Shown: positions 8,813-15,341 of the stretch, in pieces
How the letters are laid out: each line of letters starts with the position of its first letter
Position numbering within the stretch: the first letter of the stretch is position 1
Source: a virus
IMG/VR virus record: IMGVR_UViG_3300009156_000085
Span: 1-23,998 of that record
Length of the DNA stretch: 23,998 bases
Reading direction: 5' to 3' (one strand)
The notes under the pieces: model-generated
Seen by the model: the letters and a program-made list of their open reading frames with translations, nothing else
Databases searched by the model: none
Told to the model about the DNA's origin: nothing
Made by a program: the position numbers and the translations under genes

Positions 8813-11222
8813 AGTCTTTCAAGTCCTTATAGTTCGCTCCAACTTTTGCCTCCGCTGGGATGACAAGCTCACCCCTGGGTAATGTGCATTGGGAGAAGTC
8901 TATGGGTTTCTCAAAGGCTGGGATAGCAATCTCCAGATACGTATCTATCTCAGTCTCTCTAACTAGAGCCACTAGAGCGTCGTGCGCCTCCGCACATACT
9001 CCAGTCGTTGTGGAGAACTTGCCCCAAATGCGAATGTCATTTGCAGATGCATCGCGTATCTGCAAAAGCGCGCGCTTGGTGTTATCTGCCACTGTCGATT
9101 GCGGAATCTGAGCGTAAGCCTCTTTCTCCAACTCGTGGTCAAAGCGTCCAAAAAACTGTCGCCTTCGTCCAAAAGGATTGACCAATACGCGGTCGTTGTC
9201 TCTGAGGGCTTGGACAATTTCCCTATGGAAAACCTGGCGGATCTTTGGGGAGAATGCGTGAAAAGCGTCCAGGATCTGACCTGCTCGCCACTCGCTGATT
9301 TGGATGTCGATGTGATACTTTTTAGCATCGGTGTTTACAATTGTCATGAGTCGCTTCTTACCCATGTCGTAGTTGCCAGCATGACGTGTTGTCTTGCCAA
9401 CAAACCGTAGCTCCTTTGTGACCATTTCGGTCGAAACATTGAAAATCATCGAGCTTGTGAGCTTGTGAACGTCTGTCGTATTGAACAGTTTCAGTAGCTC
9501 GTCATCTGTGCCGAGCAAAGCGACTACTCGGGCTTCTGCTTGCGAGGAGTCAATCTCAATAAACACATATCCTGGGTCTGCTACGAACTGACTACGTAGG
9601 TCAGCACCTGTATCCCCATGCTTGGTCATGGTCTGGAATGCAAGTCCCAGCTTCGTTGGCCTGAGAGGAGGCTTCATTAGGGTAGTAGACGTTCGACCTG
9701 TCTCTGTCCCTACAATGCGGTAGCTAGTCCTCATTCGACCATCGTAGTCTGGATGGGCATCTAGATAGGTTGATAGGGTTTTCCTGATTCTCCTTATGAC
9801 TAGAATGTCCGTTAGTATCTGCTTGTGTTCGTCTGTCTTACAGTGATTGCCCTGGAGCGCGACTAGTGTGTCCTCGTCGTTGGAGTTCCTAATTGGCAAC
9901 CCCATTTCCCTGTAGAGCAGGTTATTGACCTGCTTGGGACTGTTGACGTTCACTGGATGCCCAACAGTAATCTCCAGTCTCTCCTCATACTCAGCAAGCT
10001 GCTGCCTGTATTTCTTCTTCAGGGCAGTCCTGACCGCAGGATCAACCTGCATCCCTACGGATTCTAGGTCTCGATAGGCTACGTGCAGCTTGTTCACGAA
10101 GCCATAGTAGAAGTCGCGCAAGTTGTAGATGTCTAGCTCTTGATCCTGTTCCTCGAAGATCTCCAGTGTAACGGCCGCGTCCTTCGCGTTATACTTGTAA
10201 TGCCGGTCGAAGGTGTCTTTTCTCGGATTGAACTCCTTTCCTTCGAGCTTGTAGTATGGCTCCTCAGTCCAGATGCTTGCCAGGAAAGCGAGACCTAGCG
10301 GGAACTCTGGATAGAGCGTGTGTGCCATCAGCATCGTGTCAGCATAGACGTTTGCTGGACGAAACTGACAGGGACTTCTCAGTTTCTGGTCGTCGAACTT
10401 GAAGTTCTGCCCTACAATCTTATACTCTGGATTGTCCAGAATCCCTGATACGAATTGCCATAGCTGGATCAACTCGTGATGAGGTATCCAAACCGGATCG
10501 CTCTCGCTGACCATGTTGATCAGCGGAACCGATATGGCATGGAACCTAGTGAACGCGAACGAGACGCACGATGGGATGCACTTGATAGTCTCGATGTCTA
10601 CCGCTACTACCCTCTTGTCCGCGTATTGCCTCTTGAACCTATAGAGGTCCAGAGAGTTGCGCGCCACGTTCAGGGTTCTATCTGGAGCCTTATACTCTGC
10701 GAAGTGCGACTGCCTCTCAGCCTTCTTGAAGTCTAGAAGGACGTAGGCCCGCGCAGAGTAGTCCGCTACCTCACCCCCTGCCTGCCTCAGTAGGTGTGCA
10801 GGATGGTAGGTTGCGGCTACCTTATGCTTATGGTTGCTCGACCGCAGCACAGACCCACGATAGGTCTTGATCCCAGACTTCCCCGTCAGAGCTTGCAACG
10901 CGGTGTTGCCTAGTGCAAGCACGCAGTTAGGTTGCACGACGTCAAGCTCATCCATCAGGTCTGAAACGGACTGCGCGAGACTAACGTCTATCTCGTTCAG
11001 TCGTTTCATGTCGTTATCTGGTGGTCTGAACTTCACCACATTGGTCAGATAACAGTCGTTCCTGTTGATCCCTGCCTCTCTGAGCAGTCCATCGAGCAGC
11101 TCTCCTGAAGGGCCGACAAAGGGGCGCCCGGCTTTGTCCTCCTCATAACCGGGCGCCTCTCCGACAATCGCTAGTTTGGCACCGATGGGTCCGATGCCTG
11201 GGACTTCATTAGGTCGTTCCAC
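8775..11222 (-). CDS. Uracil-DNA glycosylase domain fused to family A DNA polymerase
   Basis: An 815-aa protein with GTG start at 11222 and GAGGAG about ten bases upstream. Residues 1-165 form a family-4-like UDG: GEAPG (21-25), GRPFVGPSGELL, NVVKFRPP (61-68) and HPAHLLR (140-146). The Cys of the usual KCRPP and the N-terminal CxxC are absent, so the Fe-S cluster of family 4 is probably missing. A 3'-5' exonuclease follows with D209/E211, N273/D277 and Y344/D348. The polymerase has motif A DSSQAEAR (558-565), motif B R606...K610...GNYDMG and motif C AHDA (746-749), where most family A enzymes have VHDE. No 5'-3' exonuclease domain. SPO1-type phages have a comparable UDG-like/PolA architecture. 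This is the replicative polymerase of the phage. Confidence 0.9.
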   Translation of the reverse strand: MERPNEVPGIGPIGAKLAIVGEAPGYEEDKAGRPFVGPSGELLDGLLREAGINRNDCYLTNVVKFRPPDNDMKRLNEIDVSLAQSVSDLMDELDVVQPNCVLALGNTALQALTGKSGIKTYRGSVLRSSNHKHKVAATYHPAHLLRQAGGEVADYSARAYVLLDFKKAERQSHFAEYKAPDRTLNVARNSLDLYRFKRQYADKRVVAVDIETIKCIPSCVSFAFTRFHAISVPLINMVSESDPVWIPHHELIQLWQFVSGILDNPEYKIVGQNFKFDDQKLRSPCQFRPANVYADTMLMAHTLYPEFPLGLAFLASIWTEEPYYKLEGKEFNPRKDTFDRHYKYNAKDAAVTLEIFEEQDQELDIYNLRDFYYGFVNKLHVAYRDLESVGMQVDPAVRTALKKKYRQQLAEYEERLEITVGHPVNVNSPKQVNNLLYREMGLPIRNSNDEDTLVALQGNHCKTDEHKQILTDILVIRRIRKTLSTYLDAHPDYDGRMRTSYRIVGTETGRTSTTLMKPPLRPTKLGLAFQTMTKHGDTGADLRSQFVADPGYVFIEIDSSQAEARVVALLGTDDELLKLFNTTDVHKLTSSMIFNVSTEMVTKELRFVGKTTRHAGNYDMGKKRLMTIVNTDAKKYHIDIQISEWRAGQILDAFHAFSPKIRQVFHREIVQALRDNDRVLVNPFGRRRQFFGRFDHELEKEAYAQIPQSTVADNTKRALLQIRDASANDIRIWGKFSTTTGVCAEAHDALVALVRETEIDTYLEIAIPAFEKPIDFSQCTLPRGELVIPAEAKVGANYKDLKDYELARRCHEGIG

Positions 11223-11577
11223 CAGGGACTATCTCCTCGGTTGGCTTATTGAAGCGCGCTTGCCATTCCTTGCGACGATCCCGACGCATCGAAATCCAGA
11301 GGATCATGATCGTGCAAAGATCCTTCTCCGTGTCCTCGATGCTCTCGTTCTTCGGAGCCTTCCCGTTGTTCTCGATGTTCGCCAGTCGGAACAGCTTCTC
11401 CCCAATCCGACCAACGAAACCAGCGTCGTCAGGACTACTAAACAACTGTGACAACATTCCGGCAAACTTGTAGTTGCCATATGGATCTTCGTCGTTTGCG
11501 TAGTCATGCGACTTGATAGCATGAAGCTGACCAGCTTCTTTTAGAAGCTCGTGAAAAGTCTTAGACCCTGGAGGCAT
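11209..11577 (-). CDS. MazG-like / DUF6378-like putative nucleotide pyrophosphohydrolase
   Basis: A 122-aa protein starting at ATG 11577; the open frame extends to 11904 but the upstream part lies antisense-frame inside the next gene and is not protein-like. Motifs: KSHDYANDEDPYGNYKF (residues 22-38), EKLFRLANI (60-68) and NESIEDTEKDLC (77-88). The helical E...K...R plus ExxxD arrangement is that of all-alpha NTP pyrophosphatases (MazG fold), and the DYxxxxxPxGN opening matches phage proteins labelled DUF6378. Such enzymes hydrolyse (d)NTPs to monophosphates; the substrate here is unknown. It overlaps the upstream gene by 17 bp and the polymerase gene by 14 bp, tying it to DNA synthesis. Confidence 0.6.
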   Translation of the reverse strand: MPPGSKTFHELLKEAGQLHAIKSHDYANDEDPYGNYKFAGMLSQLFSSPDDAGFVGRIGEKLFRLANIENNGKAPKNESIEDTEKDLCTIMILWISMRRDRRKEWQARFNKPTEEIVPGGTT

Positions 11578-11920
11578 AGCTTTGGTTTCCTGACTTGAGA
11601 TATCGGTATTCGATCGTCTGCCCACGGGCAGTCGCGCGCTCGATACCAACCCGCATTCCGAGGCTGATACCAAAGTCTGCATAAACCGCCACAAGGCTTG
11701 CCTTTTCCCCCCAAGCGAGTCCGGCCTGTAGTCCGAGACACCGCTCACTTGGGACCAGGTCATCGAGTAGTCCCGGTTGGTCAAATAGAAGATGTGACGC
11801 ATATGGGGCTTCGCCCCTACCGAGACTGTCAAGCATTGCCTCTTTGGCGTAGCTTTTGTTCCTCTCGATTTCCTCACGATCAGCCGCTCCAAGAGGTGAC
11901 TCAATCACAACAAGTAACAT
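11561..11920 (-). CDS. DUF7768-like protein (nucleoside 2-deoxyribosyltransferase-like fold)
   Basis: A 119-aa protein whose ATG overlaps the stop of the methyltransferase gene as TAATG. Residues 5-8 (VIESP), NKSYAKEAM (21-29), GEAPYASHLLF (36-46), the SER...GLQAGLAW segment (58-70) and VYADFGISLGM (79-89) match the pattern of small phage proteins placed in DUF7768, which are distant relatives of nucleoside deoxyribosyltransferases. That family exchanges bases on deoxyribonucleosides; activity in the DUF7768 group is not established to my knowledge. Direct neighbours are a DNA methyltransferase and a MazG-like enzyme, so a role in nucleotide supply or modified-base handling is plausible but inferred. 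Confidence 0.65.
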   Translation of the reverse strand: MLLVVIESPLGAADREEIERNKSYAKEAMLDSLGRGEAPYASHLLFDQPGLLDDLVPSERCLGLQAGLAWGEKASLVAVYADFGISLGMRVGIERATARGQTIEYRYLKSGNQSYASRV

Positions 11921-13191
11921 TAATCTTCTCTGATTCCTAGTCTCTTACAACCCTTTGAGTAAGAGTCTTGATCTCTGTCTATGCCAATGAATGGTCGTTT
12001 CATCTCCTTTGCAGCCTGCATGACGCAGAATGAGCCAGCGAACGGGTCAATGACGGAGCTACCTTCGTGCGAACACTCCTCTATGAGCCGCTTCATCAAA
12101 GCAACTGGCTTCTCGTTGGGATGGATTAGCTTGACGGGCGGGACGGCGTCGAACTCGAAGAAGGAGGAGTCCTGTCCAGAACCCTTCAGGACCGGATTTC
12201 CTTTAACAGCGACAAGAATGAACTCGAAATCACGCCCGTGCTCCCACGGAGTAACACCGCGACGGGACAAGGACTTGAGCTTTCTCCAAAACAGCGGAGT
12301 TTTTGCAACTCGGAATCCAATCTTTTCCAGCTCTCCAGGAATTCGTTTGACTTCAGAAGGATTTTCCGGGTCCGGCTCCGTTCTGCCAGCGTAATAGTGA
12401 AAGTCGTCCATGCCGGCAAACATGTAGACGAATGAATCGTAACGCATGACCCGATACAGTTCCCTAAATACGGGCAATGTCCTCTCATCGAGTCGCAGAG
12501 TAGGATCAAAGAATCGGAGCCAAGGTGGGTCTGTGATACAAACATGGAAAGTCTCGCTGGGGAAGTGCTTCAACGCGACAGCAGAGTCAGCACAGAAAAG
12601 CTGATTCATCTTCAGACCGTTGAAGTCGCTTGCGCCACCCTGCTCTTCGTCGTCCATGCGTTTCACTGTCAGTTGGACGAGACGCATGGCTGTGCGCTTG
12701 TCCTTGACCTTCGACAGCGAATTGTCTAATCTGACGGCTTTAGCAAGCTGCAAATCTTGCGAAGTCTTTCCAACGGCCTGTTGGAGAAGTGCTGCTGTGT
12801 CTCTGACTGACCATCCGGTCTTGACTCGTCCACCGCCTTGTTCCGGAGGTTTTCCGTGGAGCTTTTGCTGGAGGGCGTGGAGTCTTTCTGTGAGTTGGAC
12901 CTGCTCGAACCACGGGAGGTCGAATCGCTTGAGGTTTTCATGGAGAACAATCTCCTCTTGCTGGTCGGCTGAGAGTCCTTCGTAAACTGAGCATTCTACT
13001 TCGGTCCAGCCCAAAAGGCGCGCGGCTGCGAGTCTCTTGCGACCTGTGATCAGAGCATAGTGGCCGTTCACCTGGTGAACAGCTACCGGATGCAACTGGC
13101 CTTGGTCGGTAAACGACTGAGCGATGCTCTGTATCTCAGCATCGACCAATGCCTCTTCCTTGATTGTTATGTCTGTAATTGGAATCTTCAT
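11920..13191 (-). CDS. ParB-like domain fused to beta-class DNA methyltransferase
   Basis: A 423-aa protein starting at ATG 13191, with AGGAG nine bases upstream; the longer in-frame start at 13224 would run through the terminator-like hairpin at 13209-13234. Residues 1-110 are a ParB/Srx-type domain: LHPVAVHQ, GRKRLAAARLLGW (50-62) and ENLKR (85-89). Residues about 190-423 are an adenine- or cytosine-N4/N6 methyltransferase: DPPW (221-224, motif IV), HPNEKP (357-362) and DPFAGS (382-387, motif I). Motif IV before motif I marks the beta class; DPPW favours N6-adenine. ParB-methyltransferase fusions occur in phages, where the ParB part may bind DNA or carry CTPase/nuclease-like fold. It probably protects phage DNA; the recognition site is unknown. 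Confidence 0.88.
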   Translation of the reverse strand: MKIPITDITIKEEALVDAEIQSIAQSFTDQGQLHPVAVHQVNGHYALITGRKRLAAARLLGWTEVECSVYEGLSADQQEEIVLHENLKRFDLPWFEQVQLTERLHALQQKLHGKPPEQGGGRVKTGWSVRDTAALLQQAVGKTSQDLQLAKAVRLDNSLSKVKDKRTAMRLVQLTVKRMDDEEQGGASDFNGLKMNQLFCADSAVALKHFPSETFHVCITDPPWLRFFDPTLRLDERTLPVFRELYRVMRYDSFVYMFAGMDDFHYYAGRTEPDPENPSEVKRIPGELEKIGFRVAKTPLFWRKLKSLSRRGVTPWEHGRDFEFILVAVKGNPVLKGSGQDSSFFEFDAVPPVKLIHPNEKPVALMKRLIEECSHEGSSVIDPFAGSFCVMQAAKEMKRPFIGIDRDQDSYSKGCKRLGIRED

Positions 13192-13201
13192 TCCTACTCC
13201 T

Positions 13202-13234
13202 AAAAGGTGCCCCGATTTCTCCACACCTCGGGGC
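13202..13234 (-). terminator. Hairpin with short U tract before the ParB-methyltransferase gene
   Basis: On the minus strand a GCCCCGA / TCGGGGC stem (13234-13228 with 13215-13209) with a 12-nt loop is followed after CACC by TTTT. It lies between the acidic small gene and the methyltransferase start. Stem is short and loop large, so termination is probably partial or attenuating. Confidence 0.4.
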
Positions 13235-13292
13235 CACAGTGTGCGCTGCCTAGAGACTGGGCATGGCTAGACCCAGCGGTAGGCGGAGACCC

Positions 13293-13466
13293 TTACTCCT
13301 CGGGCTGATCCTCGTCGTCCTCATCGTCATACTCTTCGTCGTCGTCATCGTCGTCGTCGAGATCGTCCTCAACGGCTTCGACGTCCTCTTCCTCTTCCTC
13401 TTGCAGCTCCGGAACGTGCTCTTCGAGCTGCTTCTCTTCTTCCTGCGTCTTTTCGATGTCCGGCAT
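13293..13466 (-). CDS. Very acidic 57-aa protein, possible DNA mimic
   Basis: A 57-aa protein with TAGGAG ending six bases before the ATG, a strong ribosome site. By count, 36 of 57 residues are Asp or Glu; there are runs EEEEED and DDDDDDDEE, with only three Lys and one His. The N-terminal third has a helical heptad-like pattern and the rest is polyacidic. No family was recognised. Proteins of this composition in phages include DNA mimics that block restriction or nucleoid proteins, and acidic tails that bind ssDNA-binding or DNA-processing proteins, but this is inference. It sits between the putative ssDNA-binding protein and the methyltransferase and is flanked by hairpins on both sides, so it may be separately controlled. 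Confidence 0.7.
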   Translation of the reverse strand: MPDIEKTQEEEKQLEEHVPELQEEEEEDVEAVEDDLDDDDDDDEEYDDEDDEDQPEE

Positions 13467-13508
13467 CTTGTCTCCTAACTCACATTGTAAGAATCGAAGG
13501 AACGACGA

Positions 13509-13535
13509 ACCGGGGGGATGGTAAGTCCCCCCGGT
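13509..13535 (-). terminator. Strong 10-bp GC hairpin after the ssDNA-binding-like gene
   Basis: ACCGGGGGGA at 13509-13518 pairs perfectly with TCCCCCCGGT at 13526-13535 around a 7-nt loop. It lies eight bases downstream of the stop at 13543 on the minus strand. There is no clear U tract after it, so it may be a U-less terminator, an attenuator or an mRNA 3'-end protector. Confidence 0.45.
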
Positions 13536-13542
13536 CTGAAAG

Positions 13543-13983
13543 CTAGCCGATGGGACGAAAGTCAGCGACCTCGTTCTGGAGCCGACCCTCGTACTCGCGG
13601 TTCTTCACGTAGATGAGCATCTTCTTCCCGATGGGGTAGTTCGGGTCGATGTCCGTGTCGGGCACGATCTTCAGCCCGCACGCCTCGAAGAAGGGAGTGG
13701 CGAAGCCCATCGCCTTCTCGTTGAACAGGCGGTAGACCACGACGCCGGCGAGGTCCTTGCCGTCCTTGTTCTTGCCCTGGAGGATCTCCAACTTGTAGTT
13801 CCAGTTGGTGGACCCGTCACCCTTGGAGGGCTTGACCTCCAGCGACTTCACGATCGCCGGATACCAATTGGGGTCGAGAACGGTGCCGCGCTTCAGGTCG
13901 TCGGCGGTGATGCGCATCTTCGGAGTCGGATTTGCCATTTTTCTTCTCTCGTCGTCTGGATCAATGGTCAGTGTCTCTGCCAT
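13543..13983 (-). CDS. DUF669-like putative single-stranded DNA-binding protein
   Basis: A 146-aa protein. ATG 13983 is chosen because AGGAGG lies six bases upstream; an inner ATG at 13937 (MANPTPKMR) has only a weak site. After a polar N-terminus, residues about 24-146 show alternating strands: NWYPAIVKSLEVKPSKGDGS (39-58), NYKLEILQG, VVVYRLFNEKA, then ACGLKIVPD and a C-terminal KKMLIYVKNREYEG. The W/YPA.I...E.K.SKGDG pattern is that of DUF669-type phage proteins, proposed to bind ssDNA by an OB-like fold. The gene directly follows the Sak4-like ATPase, the usual partner of such proteins in recombination modules. Family call moderate, function inferred. Confidence 0.6.
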   Translation of the reverse strand: MAETLTIDPDDERRKMANPTPKMRITADDLKRGTVLDPNWYPAIVKSLEVKPSKGDGSTNWNYKLEILQGKNKDGKDLAGVVVYRLFNEKAMGFATPFFEACGLKIVPDTDIDPNYPIGKKMLIYVKNREYEGRLQNEVADFRPIG

Positions 13984-14056
13984 TCCAGACCTCCTAACAG
14001 TTGGACAGGAAACAGTTTGTTGGACAGGACAGGTTAAACTTGAATAGGCATACCTC

Positions 14057-14908
14057 CTAACCGAATGACGAGTCATTCTGACCAAGGAACGAGCTAACAT
14101 GTCCCATGATCAGAGGGTAGAGCAGCCCAAATCGGCTCGGTTGATCCAAGCCATCGGGCCGCGCCGTGAAGTCAATCTCGTTGGGCAAGGGCAGAGCGGT
14201 CTTTGCCCAGTCCTCACCTATATTGCGCGTCAGGACACGGTATTGCGGATTGCCATCCGGTCCTGTCTGAACATCGAAGTGGTAAGCCTCATCGAAGTAA
14301 GCGGGCACTTCCGCGACGGTCTTTTTCGCGCCCGCGTTGACCAGGAACCTGCTAACTGATACGGCTCCTGCTCTGCTCTTCTCCGACACCTGGATGACGT
14401 GTGCGGTCAGGATGATGTGACACTTGCTGCCATTCCCGCTGATGACTCGCATAGCGTCTAAGACCTGATTGATGCCGTTCGCTTCTCCTGAGTAGTCTTC
14501 GATTTGCGTAAGAGCGACACCGCCTCGCTTCAATTTCTGCTTTCCCGCGTCGCCTCTGGCAGTAAGCATCAAGCTGATAAGCATACGCGAGAGCGCAGTA
14601 AGCGAGTCCATACAGACCATTGCGTATGGATTGTAGGAGATGAGACCATCTAGCTTCGTGCAGAGGTCTGCCCATGCGTTCTCACCACTGTAGGTGTCAT
14701 ACTTGATGGCTTTCTTGTAGCCTGCCATCTCAGGATGCGCGAAATGCAAGACCAGAGGTCTGATACGCTGGTCCAGATCGAAGAAGTAGATGTCGTCCTT
14801 TCCCTCTGAGTAAGAGGCAGCAGCGATGGTCTTGCCGGTGCCAGGATCGCCCTTGAAGAGCGCGACCTGCTTACCACCAATCGTCATGTTATCTAGATCC
14901 TGCGCCAT
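14057..14908 (-). CDS. Sak4-like RecA-type ATPase (recombination / annealing)
   Basis: A 283-aa protein; ATG 14908 has GAGGA six bases upstream, while an inner ATG at 14887 is the alternative. Walker A GDPGTGKT at residues 20-27, a FFDLD strand at 42-46, Walker B-like YAMVCMDS (95-102) and a sensor-like HIILTAH (164-170) give a single RecA-like core of the AAA_24/Sak4 kind. Sak4 proteins are short RecA homologues that promote single-strand annealing with a phage SSB, and the next gene is DUF669-like, the expected partner. It overlaps the upstream zinc-ribbon gene by 20 bp. Function: homologous recombination during replication or repair; the subfamily name is a motif-based judgement. Confidence 0.78.
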   Translation of the reverse strand: MAQDLDNMTIGGKQVALFKGDPGTGKTIAAASYSEGKDDIYFFDLDQRIRPLVLHFAHPEMAGYKKAIKYDTYSGENAWADLCTKLDGLISYNPYAMVCMDSLTALSRMLISLMLTARGDAGKQKLKRGGVALTQIEDYSGEANGINQVLDAMRVISGNGSKCHIILTAHVIQVSEKSRAGAVSVSRFLVNAGAKKTVAEVPAYFDEAYHFDVQTGPDGNPQYRVLTRNIGEDWAKTALPLPNEIDFTARPDGLDQPSRFGLLYPLIMGHVSSFLGQNDSSFG

Positions 14909-15038
14909 CTTCGTCCTCTGGAATGATCACTTTCTTTGCCTCGATGCACTCTGGACAAACCAGAATGGCTCGGACGACGGTGTCTGGGTGGAGCACTGAG
15001 GTCACTGACTTCCCGCAGAAGTAACAGTAAAGCCTCAT
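14889..15038 (-). CDS. Small zinc-ribbon protein, 49 aa
   Basis: The ATG at 15038 overlaps the TGA of the upstream gene (ATGA), which decides the start; longer in-frame starts would lie wholly inside that gene. Two CxxC knuckles (C5/C8 and C28/C31) in CYFCGK and CPEC are spaced as in a zinc ribbon, followed by a short acidic tail. Probably a nucleic-acid or protein-binding adaptor; no specific family. Its stop lies inside the start of the Sak4-like gene. Confidence 0.6.
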   Translation of the reverse strand: MRLYCYFCGKSVTSVLHPDTVVRAILVCPECIEAKKVIIPEDEDGAGSR

Positions 15039-15340
15039 GGTAGTATGTTCGGGATGTTCAGCGGCGGAAGATCGAACATCTCCATGACGTCCTTTTCCTT
15101 CTTCCTCCCGTTGTTCACCACCTTGGTGCAGGTTGACTGACAATGCGGCTTCGCGAGGATGCCGTTGCTATCACGGAACACGACAGTGGGCTTTCCGCAG
15201 ACCCAGCAGATGCACTTCTTCCCGACGATACGGGACTCGGGCAGATAGTGAGTGCAGTCCGGGAGCACACATTCGTAGACCGTATAACGCGGGCCGAGCT
15301 TGTTCCTCTTATACTTGTGGACGTGGTTTTGAGCGGGCAT
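15035..15340 (-). CDS. Cys/His-rich putative zinc-binding protein, 101 aa
   Basis: A 101-aa protein with GGGAGA seven bases upstream and a one-base gap after the nuclease stop. Cys/His clusters occur at C24/C29/H31, C43/C45/C48 and H66/C67/C71 (YECVLPDCTHYL, CICWVCGK, PHCQSTC), enough for two metal sites. The central CWVCGKPTVVF knuckle resembles a zinc ribbon. The C-terminus is charged then Pro-rich. Function unknown; being coupled on both sides to recombination genes it may help nucleic-acid handling. Confidence 0.6.
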   Translation of the reverse strand: MPAQNHVHKYKRNKLGPRYTVYECVLPDCTHYLPESRIVGKKCICWVCGKPTVVFRDSNGILAKPHCQSTCTKVVNNGRKKEKDVMEMFDLPPLNIPNILP

Positions 15341-15341
15341 T

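Noticed and set aside
11209-11904. 231-aa reading of the MazG-like gene
   Set aside because: Its first ~110 residues overlap the DUF7768-like gene out of frame and are not protein-like; ATG 11577 gives a family-sized product.
13263-13478. 71-codon plus-strand frame rich in Leu/Val
   Set aside because: Exact antisense of the acidic gene; a hydrophobic reading is the expected complement of Asp/Glu codons.
13484-13494. Operator half-site TGTAAGAAT and TACAAT -10 before the acidic gene
   Set aside because: Only one arm of the palindrome is present and no acceptable -35 was found at 16-18 bases; kept out of the feature list.
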